Shown here: positions 9,547 to 17,636 of the stretch, piece after piece
How the letters are laid out: the number at the start of each line of letters is the position of its first letter
Position numbering within the stretch: position 1 is the stretch's first letter
NCBI GenBank assembly: GCA_905197685.1
Contig: CAJJZS010000008.1
Span: 28,860-92,859 of the forward strand
Length of the DNA stretch: 64,000 nt
DNA from: an uncultured Oscillospiraceae bacterium
GTDB taxonomy: Bacteria > Bacillota > Clostridia > Oscillospirales > Ruminococcaceae
Direction: 5' to 3'
Notes under the pieces: generated by a model
Told to the model about the DNA's origin: nothing
The model's database searches: none
The model's input: only the letters and a program-made list of their open reading frames with translations
Program-made: the position numbers and the translations under genes

Positions 9547-9584
9547 AAAAAATGCGTGCATATTTAATATGCACGCATTTTTTA
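9547..9584. terminator. Bidirectional terminator
   Basis: Long stem of AAAAATGCGTGCATAT pairing with ATATGCACGCATTTTT around TTTA-like centre 9563-9567, with A and T runs on both sides. It serves both converging genes; the stop of the minus-strand gene lies inside its T-run. Confidence 0.9.
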
Positions 9585-10295
9585 ATGCCCGTGAGGAAGA
9601 GTTCCCAGACGGTCTTTTTCGTTTGTAAGGTCTGCATGAAGAAAATCAAAGAATAAAATCAGCATGGGCAGCGCAGCGCCCCAGATTGCCCGACCTTTCC
9701 ATAAATTACAGCCGATTACACCGAATACGCCGCCTAAAACAAACATCGCCAACATTCCCAAATGGCGAAGGGATCGTTTGAAAGAAGCGATATTTTTTCC
9801 GGAAAGGAACTTGTGCAGATGGATTCCTACCTGTCGGACATGGTTGGTACAAAAAGTGGTTGCCATCGGGATTCCTTCCGCCTGCCGAAAGGTATTGTAT
9901 TGCATCGAGCAGATAAAATTGATGGCAATTTGAGAAATTTGGTATGGAGCGGAATCCGGCACAAATCCCAAAGCAAGGATAAACAAAAGCTCTGTTGCAA
10001 TCAAAAGGGTATCCCATCTCAAAAATTTTATCTTTATCAGCTTTGTGGGAATTGCCTCCGAAACAAAAGCTCCGGCTAAATAAGCAAACATCGGAATTAA
10101 ATAATAAGCTGCTTTGGACCAGTTCATATTTCCCAGTTCGATGGCAAACAAAACAAAGTTTGCCGTCTGCGCGTTGCAGAATACGCCGCCCCTCATCAAA
10201 AAAGTGTATACTCCGTAATATCCGCCCACAAAAATCAGCAGGGCAAATACCCAGTGGCGTTCGCACTCTAAATATTCTTCGGTGTTTTTTTCCAT
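9582..10295 (-). CDS. YoaK/DUF1275 family membrane protein
   Basis: A 237-residue polytopic membrane protein with about six hydrophobic helices. It shows the family pattern GGYYGVYTFLMRGGVFCNAQTAN near the N-terminus, where DUF1275 members carry a conserved G-x-T-G-N-like turn. I start at MEKNTEEYLE (10295), with AGGAGG eleven bases upstream. It is a monocistronic gene diverging from the LysR gene. The transport substrate or role of the family is unknown. Confidence 0.8.
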   Translation of the reverse strand: MEKNTEEYLECERHWVFALLIFVGGYYGVYTFLMRGGVFCNAQTANFVLFAIELGNMNWSKAAYYLIPMFAYLAGAFVSEAIPTKLIKIKFLRWDTLLIATELLFILALGFVPDSAPYQISQIAINFICSMQYNTFRQAEGIPMATTFCTNHVRQVGIHLHKFLSGKNIASFKRSLRHLGMLAMFVLGGVFGVIGCNLWKGRAIWGAALPMLILFFDFLHADLTNEKDRLGTLPHGH

Positions 10296-10440
10296 CCGTT
10301 TTATTTCCTCCTGTTTTATCACGATGCTTGCAGTCAAAACTCATGTGTATTATACTACTATCATACTATTTTTCAAATACATATTTTTAGCATGATCCAT
10401 ACATAAAAGAAATAGATGATAAAAAAAGGAGGCGATTGTT

Positions 10441-11355
10441 GTGGCAGTGAATTTTGAATCGTATAAAACCTTTTATTATGTGGCAAAATATCGAAATATC
10501 ACCCATGCGGCAAAAGCGCTGTTTCAAACTCAGCCGACGGTCAGCCGCTGTATTTCCGGTTTGGAGGCGCAGCTGGGGTGTCGGCTGTTTGTTCGCTCGA
10601 AAAAGGGGGTCAGCCTCACGCCGGAGGCGCAGCTGCTTTACCGCCATATTTCTGCCGCTTGTGAAGAGATCTTTTTGGCAGAGCAGCAGCTTGCCCGTCA
10701 GAAAAATTTAAAGGAAGGTCTTATCCGAATCGGGGCAAGCGAGATGAGCCTTCATCACTGCCTGCTTCCGTTTTTGGGAGAATTTCGAGAGCAATACCCT
10801 GAAATCAGGCTTCGCATTTCAGGGTATCATACGCCGGCAGCGTTAGAGGCGTTAAAAAAGGGAGAGATTGATTTTGCTGTTTTGATTTCCCCGTTTCCGC
10901 AGTCGGGAGAGTACCGGGTAACCAAGCTGTTGGATTTTTCGGATATTGCCGTTGCGGGAAGTGAGTTTGCAAAAACAATTCCGCCGGAAATTCGGTTGAG
11001 CGAGCTTTCCGATTATCCGCTCATTTGTTTGCAGCAGGGAACGGGGAGCAGGCAATATCTGGACGATTTTTTTGAACGGCACGGGGAATTGCTTTATCCC
11101 GATATTGAGCTGCCCACAACAGATTTGATTGTTCCGGTAGTACGGCAAAATCTGGGAATCGGTATTGTACCGGAAAATTTTGCGCTCCAGGACTTGCAGC
11201 AGAAAACGATAGTTCGGGTAAAACTTGCAGTTGATTTGCCAAAAAGACAAATCTGCGCAGTGAGTCACCCGGCACATCCGCTTTCTTTTGCTTCCGAGCG
11301 TTTTTTAAAGCTGCTTACCGAAGAAATGAACGGAAAACAGCTGTCCGAACGGTAA
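10441..11355 (+). CDS. LysR-family transcriptional regulator
   Basis: A 304-residue regulator. The N-terminal winged helix-turn-helix (residues 1-65) reads ESYKTFYYVAKYRNITHAAK, then LFQTQPTVSRCISGLE. A periplasmic-binding-like effector domain follows at about residues 90-295. The GTG start at 10441 has AAGGAGG nine bases upstream. It diverges from the YoaK-family gene and lies 90 bases upstream of the 7alpha-HSDH-like gene, so it could control either. The effector cannot be told from the sequence. Confidence 0.9.
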   Translation: MAVNFESYKTFYYVAKYRNITHAAKALFQTQPTVSRCISGLEAQLGCRLFVRSKKGVSLTPEAQLLYRHISAACEEIFLAEQQLARQKNLKEGLIRIGASEMSLHHCLLPFLGEFREQYPEIRLRISGYHTPAALEALKKGEIDFAVLISPFPQSGEYRVTKLLDFSDIAVAGSEFAKTIPPEIRLSELSDYPLICLQQGTGSRQYLDDFFERHGELLYPDIELPTTDLIVPVVRQNLGIGIVPENFALQDLQQKTIVRVKLAVDLPKRQICAVSHPAHPLSFASERFLKLLTEEMNGKQLSER

Positions 11356-11445
11356 AGTTTTAGAATTTGACAAAAAGAAAGGTAAAATCAGACATATTGC
11401 AGTGATAAGATAAAAGAAAATAAAAACAGGAAAGGAATGATTTTT

Positions 11446-12246
11446 ATGAAACTTTGTGAGAATAAGGTTGCTTTGATTACTTCCGCAACCAGAGGAATCG
11501 GGCTTGCCTGCGCCAAAAAACTGGCAGAAAACGGGGCAAAGGTTTACTTGGCGGTCAGAAGGTTAGATGCAGGAAAAAAGATAGCCGAAGAAATTGCAGC
11601 GGCGGGCGGACAGGCAGATGTGGTTTATTTTGACGCACAAAAAGAAGAAACATTTACCTCTATGGTGGATGAGGTTGTTGCAAAAGAGGGTAGAATCGAC
11701 ATTTTGGTCAACAACTACGGTTCTACCGATGTCAAAGTGGATTTTGATTTGGTAAACGGAGATACCGACGGATTCTTCCGCATTGTCGAGAACAATTTAA
11801 AAAGCGTTTATATTCCGTCTAAACGGGCAGTTCAGTCAATGATTCAAAACGGAGGAGGTTCTATTGTCAACATTTCTTCGGTAGGCGGAAAATATCCGGA
11901 TATGTCCAGAATGGGATACGGTGTTGCAAAATCTGCAATTAACTATCTGACTCAGAATATCGCGGTTCAGTACGCAAGACAGGGAGTTCGCTGCAACGCG
12001 GTTCTTCCGGGATTTATCGCGACCGACGCTGCAATGCAGAATATGTCGGAGGATTTCTTAAAGATGTTTTTAAAGAATGTTCCGCTCAATCGACCGGGAC
12101 AGCCGGAAGATATTGCGAATGCAGTATTGTTTTTGGCAAGCGATATGTCCTCTTTCATTACAGGAGAAACTCTTCCGGTAGCGGGCGGCTTCGGTTTGCC
12201 GTCCCCAATGTACGCGATGTATCAGGATATGAAAAGCAAAGGTTAA
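11446..12246 (+). CDS. hdhA: Probable NADP-dependent 7alpha-hydroxysteroid dehydrogenase (SDR)
   Basis: Classical short-chain dehydrogenase of 266 residues. The cofactor loop is TSATRGIG (residues 12-19); Arg38-Arg39 after the second strand favour NADP(H). The catalytic set is Asn117, Ser145, Tyr158 and Lys162. Long stretches such as ENKVALITSATRGIGLA, LDLVNGD-like, SIVNISSVGG, RCNAVLPGFIATDAAM and VPLNRPGQPEDIAN match what I recall of clostridial 7alpha-HSDH (Clostridium absonum type) better than FabG. That enzyme oxidises the 7alpha-hydroxyl of primary bile acids. ATG 11446 follows AAAGGAATG. A terminator ends the unit. Confidence 0.75.
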   Translation: MKLCENKVALITSATRGIGLACAKKLAENGAKVYLAVRRLDAGKKIAEEIAAAGGQADVVYFDAQKEETFTSMVDEVVAKEGRIDILVNNYGSTDVKVDFDLVNGDTDGFFRIVENNLKSVYIPSKRAVQSMIQNGGGSIVNISSVGGKYPDMSRMGYGVAKSAINYLTQNIAVQYARQGVRCNAVLPGFIATDAAMQNMSEDFLKMFLKNVPLNRPGQPEDIANAVLFLASDMSSFITGETLPVAGGFGLPSPMYAMYQDMKSKG

Positions 12247-12254
12247 TTCCTAAG

Positions 12255-12282
12255 AAAAAGGACGCCGAAAGGCGTCCTTTTT
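12255..12282 (+). terminator. Terminator after the SDR gene
   Basis: Stem AAAAAGGACGCC (12255-12266), tetraloop GAAA, stem GGCGTCCTTTTT (12271-12282). It can also act on the minus-strand remnant that ends beside it. Confidence 0.93.
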
Positions 12283-12291
12283 GTTGTGTTG

Positions 12292-12528
12292 TTATTCTTT
12301 TTCCGTGCATTTAATACTGTAGTTTCCTCTGCTGCCGGGTTGATACTTTCTAGAGATTTCGTATTTTTTACCGTTAATCTCCGCTTCATCATCTGCGGTA
12401 AAGGTGCAGGAAGCCCCGTTTTGTTCGCAGTATTTGGAGATGGAGTCTATCGTTTTAATCAGATCAGGATAGACGCTGCTGTCCTCATAAGGAACCCAGA
12501 ATACTTCCCGAAAATAAGAAAACCTCCT
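12292..12528 (-). pseudogene. Decayed minus-strand gene, start codon lost
   Basis: An open frame of 78 codons on the minus strand ends at TAA (12292-12294) and has protein-like composition (WVPYEDSSVYPDLIK, then DDEAEINGKKYEI). It has no ATG, GTG or TTG start. The ribosome-like AAAGGAGG lies at its 5' end (about 12519-12526 on the plus map), so translation once probably began here. It is the third member of the minus-strand cluster headed by the XRE regulator. I do not recognise the family. A non-canonical ATT start in another frame is less likely. Confidence 0.45.
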
Positions 12529-12606
12529 TTATCTTGAAAGGTTCAGTAAAACGAAGGGGGGTATCTAGAGCATATTACGAAGATATCTTGTTTCAAAAAA
12601 TGAAAT

Positions 12607-12852
12607 TTACATCTTGATTTTGATATACTCTCCTTTAGCAGTGGACACTTCCACCAGCTTCCAGTCAGGATGTTTGCGCTTATACTTGCGTAGTGCTTTA
12701 GAAAAAGTGAGAATCTGTTCTGTTGTAATATGTATATTTTGTTTCTTTAAAACAGGGGAAAGAAACAATGCGGTGAAGCGGTTTAGGGCAATTCTAGTTG
12801 GAAAACAAAGGTAAATATTGAAATTTTTTCCATCTTTTACAGTAATTTTCAT
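12607..12852 (-). CDS. Small hypothetical protein in an XRE regulator operon
   Basis: An 81-residue basic protein. Its N-terminus, KITVKDGKNFNIYLCFPTRIALNRF, echoes the C-terminal domain of the neighbouring regulator (VDSADGDKVRLNFPLALAQ), so both may share a small beta-rich fold. The gene starts 3 bases after the stop of the regulator and is surely co-transcribed. In related bacteria XRE-type regulators are often paired with such small partners. Function is not known. Confidence 0.65.
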   Translation of the reverse strand: MKITVKDGKNFNIYLCFPTRIALNRFTALFLSPVLKKQNIHITTEQILTFSKALRKYKRKHPDWKLVEVSTAKGEYIKIKM

Positions 12853-12855
12853 GAT

Positions 12856-13356
12856 TTACTCCACCAGAATGTGGACGGTATCTCCGTCAGCAGATTCTAC
12901 GTCTATCAGATTTCCTATGACACCGCGTTCAATCAGATCCATAATCTGTTTTAAATCAATATTTTTCATAACAGAACTTCCCGAAATATTCGGAAGCTCT
13001 ACTCCCATATCAAGCGCAACCTGCGCCAGTGCCAGAGGGAAATTAAGACGAACCTTATCTCCGTCAGCAGAATCAACAATAATACGCAACATCATGTCAT
13101 TGATATCCTTCTGTTTTTCCTTTGGAAGCATCTGTACAACAGGGGGATGTTCCGACTTTCCGGACAGCAGCTCATCCACACTGACGCCAAGTGTCTGAGC
13201 TAACTGCGGAAGCAGACTGATATCCGGGCAGGTCTGGTCATTTTCCCATTTGCTGACAGCCTGAGAGCTGACATCCAGAATCTGAGCGAGATTGTCCTGG
13301 GTCAATTCTTTCTGGCGGCGGAGTGCGGCGATTCGTTTTCCTAATGTGTTTTCCAT
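12856..13356 (-). CDS. XRE-family regulator with C-terminal accessory domain
   Basis: A 166-residue protein. Residues 4-60 form an XRE helix-turn-helix (GKRIAALRRQKELTQDNLAQ, then VSSQAVSKWENDQTCPDI). Residues 85-166 carry two related blocks ending ESADGDTVHILVE, also seen in part in the next gene. It is the first gene of a minus-strand cluster. An extended -10 (TGTTATACT) lies around 13387-13394, and a near-palindrome CAACCAATGGTTG at 13471-13483 could be an operator. Its target is unknown. Confidence 0.85.
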   Translation of the reverse strand: MENTLGKRIAALRRQKELTQDNLAQILDVSSQAVSKWENDQTCPDISLLPQLAQTLGVSVDELLSGKSEHPPVVQMLPKEKQKDINDMMLRIIVDSADGDKVRLNFPLALAQVALDMGVELPNISGSSVMKNIDLKQIMDLIERGVIGNLIDVESADGDTVHILVE

Positions 13357-13519
13357 AGAGTGATTCTCCTTTCTGTTGGTGTTTTTAGTATAACATGCGT
13401 CTGTTTTGAAAGGAACAGACTATCGGTTGATTTTACTTGGGTTTTCTCAATTAAACAGAGAATCTCCTCTCAACCAATGGTTGATGATAGATAAAAAATT
13501 AAAAAGTTTCTATTTTTGA

Positions 13520-14023
13520 TTACAAAATCTTTTGATACAAAACCTCATCTGCGCCGAAAGCCCGGTTTCGTTCTTCAGTTAAAGTAAAACCGTGTTTTTC
13601 ATAAAATTTTCTTGCCGGGTGGTTTTGCTCGAAAACCCACAGACAGACCTTTGTATAACCGGCAGCCTTGATGTCGCTGCAAACTTGTTCCATCATCAAA
13701 GAGCCGTATCCTTTTCTGCGGTTTTCTTTCAGACTGTGAATACAGATAAGCTCTGCCAGATCCTTGGGGCAGTTTTCTGCGCGGTATGCACTCCAGCAGG
13801 CAATACAGTGCGGTTTTTCATTAACGGACAAAAGAAGTCCGTGGTAGCGGCTGTCTGCCAGTACGCGCCGGTACATCTGCGTGTTAGACGGCACATCAAG
13901 GTGACGATTCAGTTCTTCGGCAGAAAGAATGGTATCAAAAGCTGTTTTCCAGGATTCGGTTTGAATGACTGCAAAAATTTCTGCATCTCCGCAGACGGCA
14001 TTTCGGATTTTTATTTGTTCCAT
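13520..14023 (-). CDS. GNAT N-acetyltransferase
   Basis: A 167-residue GNAT-fold acetyltransferase. The acetyl-CoA loop is the segment ENRRKGYGSLMMEQV (R-x-x-G-x-G type), followed by the C-terminal WVFEQNHPARKFYEKHGF motif typical of the family. I start at MEQIKIRN (14023), seven bases after AAGGAG. The gene lies 11 bases after the DUF4177-like gene and belongs to the same minus-strand unit. The substrate is unknown. Confidence 0.85.
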   Translation of the reverse strand: MEQIKIRNAVCGDAEIFAVIQTESWKTAFDTILSAEELNRHLDVPSNTQMYRRVLADSRYHGLLLSVNEKPHCIACWSAYRAENCPKDLAELICIHSLKENRRKGYGSLMMEQVCSDIKAAGYTKVCLWVFEQNHPARKFYEKHGFTLTEERNRAFGADEVLYQKIL

Positions 14024-14034
14024 ATCCATTCTCC

Positions 14035-14241
14035 TTATTTGGGGGAAGAGGGGGATTGATTTTGATTCTCTGATTCTCGCTTTAAGAAAAAGAACCTGTC
14101 GGTTCGCTGAACCAGTTCCCACCCTTGTATTCCGAGTTGGTTTAACTGTTTTTCAAAATTCTGGGCAATTTGTTCATGCTGTTTCGAGCTGACAGAAAAG
14201 GATACTGGGACAGGGATAACCTTGTATTCAAATTTTTTCAT
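14035..14241 (-). CDS. DUF4177-like small protein
   Basis: A 68-residue protein starting MKKFEYKVIPV and containing LGIQGWELVQRTDRFFFLKR. This KFEYKV...GWELV layout is that of DUF4177 proteins, which are small and of unknown role. The start at 14241 follows AAAGGTG. It lies between two acetyltransferase genes with short gaps (24 and 11 bases). Confidence 0.75.
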   Translation of the reverse strand: MKKFEYKVIPVPVSFSVSSKQHEQIAQNFEKQLNQLGIQGWELVQRTDRFFFLKRESENQNQSPSSPK

Positions 14242-14265
14242 AAAAATCACCTTTTCTGATTTCAT

Positions 14266-14742
14266 TTAAAGGGAGCGTTCCAGATAGAAGGATTCTCTGC
14301 CGTTTTCGGTAAAGCGTTCCCGAACGGTAAAACCATTCTTTTCCAAAACGCGAATCGAAGCGAGATTATCCGCAAAGGTGAATGCTCCGACCGTTTGCAG
14401 GGTGTATTTTTGGCACAGCTGTTTTAAAAATAAAGATACCGCTTCACAGGCAATCCCACGATTCCAAAACTCCTGCTCAAAGATACAGTAACTGAGCATG
14501 GCATTTGGTGTTTCTTGTGGGTTGATGCAGTAGCACCAGATGTCCCCGATGTATTGTCCGTCGCAGCAGACGGTTCTGCCGTAGCTTGTAGCATCGGGAA
14601 GAAGGCTTTGCTCAAAGTTTGTAATCGCCTGCTCGATACAGGTTACATCGGAAGGCAGCATCCGGCGGATGGTATCGTTTTGTGTTTTTTCAAAGTAGAT
14701 GCGAACATGGTCGATGGTACGCTCTCCTAATGTAATCTTCAT
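14266..14742 (-). CDS. GNAT acetyltransferase, RimJ/RimL-like
   Basis: A 158-residue GNAT protein. The segments YCIFEQEFWNRGIACEAVSLFL (acetyl-CoA loop region) and NLASIRVLEKNGFTVRERF (C-terminal motif) are typical of RimJ/RimL-like N-acetyltransferases. It starts at 14742, with AGGAGG-like purines upstream. It is the first of three small minus-strand genes downstream of murD, 30 bases from the murD stop, and may be read from the murD promoter. The substrate is not predictable. Confidence 0.82.
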   Translation of the reverse strand: MKITLGERTIDHVRIYFEKTQNDTIRRMLPSDVTCIEQAITNFEQSLLPDATSYGRTVCCDGQYIGDIWCYCINPQETPNAMLSYCIFEQEFWNRGIACEAVSLFLKQLCQKYTLQTVGAFTFADNLASIRVLEKNGFTVRERFTENGRESFYLERSL

Positions 14743-14772
14743 CGGGAATTTCCTCCTCTTAAAAAAACAAAA

Positions 14773-16164
14773 TTACAGTGCATTTACTAATGCCTTAAAA
14801 TGTCTGCCTCTTGCTTCAAAGTCAGGATAGAGATCGAAGCTGGCGCAAGCAGGAGAGAGGGAAACAATATCTCCGGGGTTGGCAGCTTCACGCGCCTTAT
14901 TGACGGCTTCTTGCATGGAAGAAACACGAATAACAGACAATTCTTTGGGGTCATATCCTTCGCAGGAGGTGACAGCGGCTTCAATTTTATCGGCGGTGAC
15001 ACCCATTAAAATTAAAACTTTGACCTTTTCGATTATTTTAGGGGCAAGAGGTTCAAACGGAATTTTTTTATCATAACCTCCCGCAATCAGTATCAGTTTC
15101 TGCTTGAAGGAATTGAGTCCTGCGATGGTTCTTGTCGGGCTGGAAGCAATCGAGTCATTGTACCATTTTACACCGTCAAATTCCCGTACAAATTCAATGC
15201 GATGCTCTACACCGGCAAAGTTTTGGGCAACCGAAACAATCTTTTCTTTGTAAACCTCACCCCACACTGCGCTGATTGCCGCCAGATAGTTTTCTACATT
15301 ATGGATACCCGGGATTCTGATTTCGTCCATATGCAGCACCGGAGTAATGCTGTGACGGTCTGCCATAGTAAGCATTCCGTCCTCGGTAAGATAACAACCC
15401 AGTTTTGGGGCGATTTTACGGCTGAACTGCATCGCTTCTCCGCGAATTTCCGGCAGGAAGGATGCGGTAATTTGATTGTCCGCATTGATAACGGTGCGGC
15501 TGATGCCGCCCTGGTGCAGATAAATATTGCGTTTGGCGTCAATATATTCCTGCATATCCTTGTGTACGTCCAAATGGTTGGGCGCAACATTAGTAATAAC
15601 AGCCACATCGGGGGATTTTCTCATAGAAATCAGCTGAAAGCTGGATAACTCCACAACGGCGCGGTCATCGGGACCAATCTGCTCGATGCGCGGAAGAAGC
15701 GGGAATCCGATGTTGCCGCCAAGAAAGACGGAAAATCCCTGTGCTTTTAAAAATTCGGCGATAACAGAAGTTGTGGTTGTTTTGCCGTCCGAGCCGGTGA
15801 CGGCATAGATTTTGCAGGGACAAAGGTCGAAGAACAGTTCCATCTCGCTGGTGACAGCACAGCCGCTTTCTCTTGCCTGCTGCAAAGCCGGCGTCAGGTA
15901 GTTCATGCCCGGGGTGCGAAGGATTATATCTTCCTCGCAAAGCCCCTCCAGATAGTGTTCGCCTAAGGTTAATTGGATTCCGAGTGCTTCTAATTTATCG
16001 GCTTCTTCCCCGATTTGTTCGCGGGTGCGTTTGTCGCGCAGGGTGACGCTTGCCCCTTTGGAAGCAAACATCGGCAGCAGCTCGCGGTGGCTGCGTCCCA
16101 GCCCGATAAAGGATACTTTTTTATGATTTAAACTCCGGTAAAAAGAGTTCAGTCTGTCGTTCAT
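14773..16164 (-). CDS. murD: UDP-N-acetylmuramoyl-L-alanine:D-glutamate ligase
   Basis: Adds D-glutamate to UDP-MurNAc-L-Ala in the cytoplasm during peptidoglycan synthesis. The 463-residue Mur ligase has an N-terminal Rossmann domain (VSFIGLGRSHREL). A central ATPase domain carries the P-loop GSDGKTTTTSVI and NVAPNHLD, and the ligase C-domain has EHRIEFVREFDGVKWYNDSIASSP and ILIAGGYDKK. Here murD stands alone, outside any mur or division cluster. A sigma-A promoter precedes it. Confidence 0.96.
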   Translation of the reverse strand: MNDRLNSFYRSLNHKKVSFIGLGRSHRELLPMFASKGASVTLRDKRTREQIGEEADKLEALGIQLTLGEHYLEGLCEEDIILRTPGMNYLTPALQQARESGCAVTSEMELFFDLCPCKIYAVTGSDGKTTTTSVIAEFLKAQGFSVFLGGNIGFPLLPRIEQIGPDDRAVVELSSFQLISMRKSPDVAVITNVAPNHLDVHKDMQEYIDAKRNIYLHQGGISRTVINADNQITASFLPEIRGEAMQFSRKIAPKLGCYLTEDGMLTMADRHSITPVLHMDEIRIPGIHNVENYLAAISAVWGEVYKEKIVSVAQNFAGVEHRIEFVREFDGVKWYNDSIASSPTRTIAGLNSFKQKLILIAGGYDKKIPFEPLAPKIIEKVKVLILMGVTADKIEAAVTSCEGYDPKELSVIRVSSMQEAVNKAREAANPGDIVSLSPACASFDLYPDFEARGRHFKALVNAL

Positions 16165-16211
16165 ATCAAATCTTCCTTTCTGTGGAATTTAGAAAAGCCA
16201 AAGATACCTTA

Positions 16212-16240
16212 ATTATACTCCCAAAGGGGAGGAATGTCGA
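16212..16240 (-). promoter_or_regulatory. Promoter of murD
   Basis: Read on the minus strand: -35 TCGACA (16240-16235) and -10 TATAAT (16217-16212) with a 17-base spacer. It lies about 48 bases before the murD start. Confidence 0.75.
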
Positions 16241-16450
16241 GCGAGAACGGTCGGAAAAACAAGGTCAAACCGGAGGAAAGGATGCGATTGTTGAAAACTC
16301 AAAGGCAATCTGAACAACAAACCGGCAGAAAAACCGACAAAATTTCGTGTAAAAAATGAAACGGCAAGCAAGTTAGGGAGAGAAAACGAGAAAAAACGAG
16401 AGATTTTAAGAGAAAGCGGGATATAAATTAAAAATTCGGATAAAAAGACC
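16241..16450. other. Intergenic region between murD and rplM
   Basis: About 210 AT-rich bases between two divergent promoters. No ORF, structured RNA or repeat was recognised. Confidence 0.5.
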
Positions 16451-16479
16451 TTGACAACCGCAGACGGATTGATTATAAT
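16451..16479 (+). promoter_or_regulatory. Consensus sigma-A promoter of rplM-rpsI
   Basis: TTGACA (16451-16456), 17 bases, TATAAT (16474-16479): a perfect match, as expected for ribosomal protein genes. Confidence 0.93.
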
Positions 16480-16485
16480 AGAGAA

Positions 16486-16569
16486 CGTTGATTTGTCATC
16501 ATTGGGATTTTTACGGAAAACCGATGATATAAATTGTGTTCGATATCAAAAAAACAGGAGGTACCAATT
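16486..16569 (+). promoter_or_regulatory. 5' leader of rplM, possible L13 autoregulatory leader
   Basis: About 84 bases from the predicted transcript start to the ATG, ending in AGGAGG (16556-16561). Many Firmicutes carry an L13 leader RNA here. I see a short pairing of TTTTTACGG with CCGATGAT-like sequence but cannot confirm the known fold. Confidence 0.3.
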
Positions 16570-16992
16570 ATGTCTACAACAATGCCAAACGCACAGACCA
16601 TCACCCGTAAATGGTATGTTATTGACGCTGCAAACAAGCCGCTGGGCCGCACCGCTGCAAAAGCTGCTGACCTGCTGCGCGGCAAACATAAACCAACCTT
16701 TGCTCCACACGTTGACTGTGGCGACCATGTTATCATCATCAACGCTGAGAAAGCAGTTCTCACCGGTAAAAAACTGGTTCAGAAAGTTCATTACCATCAC
16801 TCCGGCTGGATTGGCGGCATGAAAGCAATCCGTTACGACAAACTCATGCAGGAAAATCCGGAAAAAGCAATGATGCTGGCTGTTAAAGGTATGATTCCTG
16901 ACACCACCATCGGCAGACAGGCTCTGACCCGTTGCAGAATTTACAGAGGCAGCGAGCACAACCATGCTGCACAGAAACCGGAACAGCTCTAA
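16570..16992 (+). CDS. rplM: Ribosomal protein L13
   Basis: Large-subunit protein uL13, 140 residues. It has the classical series WYVIDAANKPLGRTA, LRGKHKPTF, GDHVIIINAEKAVLTGKK and YRGSEHNHAAQKPEQL. ATG 16570 is eight bases from AGGAGG. It is followed by rpsI after 22 bases, the conserved pair of bacteria. Codon use is strongly biased (CTG, AAA, GAA, CGT), fitting high expression. Confidence 0.98.
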   Translation: MSTTMPNAQTITRKWYVIDAANKPLGRTAAKAADLLRGKHKPTFAPHVDCGDHVIIINAEKAVLTGKKLVQKVHYHHSGWIGGMKAIRYDKLMQENPEKAMMLAVKGMIPDTTIGRQALTRCRIYRGSEHNHAAQKPEQL

Positions 16993-17014
16993 TTCGGAAG
17001 GAGGACAATGAATT

Positions 17015-17413
17015 ATGTACGAATCTAAAGCATATTTCTACGGAACCGGCAGAAGAAAACACTCTGTTTCCAGAGTAAGACTCTACCCGGGTACCGGTAA
17101 AGTTACCATCAACGACAGAGATATCGACGATTACTTCGGTCTGGATACTCTGAAAGTTATCGTTCGTCAGCCATTTGAAGTTACCAACACAGCAGGTAAA
17201 TTCGACGTTGTCTGCACCGTTCGCGGCGGCGGCGTTTCCGGTCAGGCAGGCGCAATCCGTCACGGTATTGCTCGCGCTCTGCTCCAGAACGGCGACGAAA
17301 TGCGTCCGGAACTGAAAAAAGCAGGTCTGCTGACCCGTGACCCAAGAATGAAAGAGCGTAAGAAATACGGTCTCAAAGCAGCTCGTCGCGCTCCGCAGTT
17401 CTCCAAGAGATAA
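17015..17413 (+). CDS. rpsI: Ribosomal protein S9
   Basis: Small-subunit protein uS9, 132 residues. It begins YFYGTGRRKHSVSRVRLYPGTGK and has the family C-terminus RKKYGLKAARRAPQFSKR, whose final KR reaches the P-site. ATG 17015 follows GGAGGAC. A terminator lies 45 bases downstream, so rplM-rpsI is a two-gene operon. Confidence 0.98.
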   Translation: MYESKAYFYGTGRRKHSVSRVRLYPGTGKVTINDRDIDDYFGLDTLKVIVRQPFEVTNTAGKFDVVCTVRGGGVSGQAGAIRHGIARALLQNGDEMRPELKKAGLLTRDPRMKERKKYGLKAARRAPQFSKR

Positions 17414-17457
17414 TTTTCCGTTTGGAATTTTTTCGACAGGGTATTTTATCAAAGTTA

Positions 17458-17494
17458 AACACCTCAGAACCGTTTATGGTTCTGAGGTGTTTTG
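17458..17494 (+). terminator. Terminator after rpsI
   Basis: Perfect 14-bp stem AACACCTCAGAACC (17458-17471) and GGTTCTGAGGTGTT (17478-17491), loop GTTTAT, followed by TTTG. Confidence 0.9.
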
Positions 17495-17636
17495 TTTTCT
17501 GCCGAAAATAATGAGACTGCCGTCTGGAATTTTTGATAAAAATATGCTAAGATACCGGTAGAATCTCATCTTCAGAACCTGAAATCCCATTTTTTTAAAA
17601 CAGACAATATTTGAATTGACGGGTAAGGAGTTTTTT

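Noticed and set aside
12286..12537. Plus-strand ORF of 83 codons
   Set aside because: It is the antisense of a more protein-like minus-strand frame and begins inside a terminator tail.
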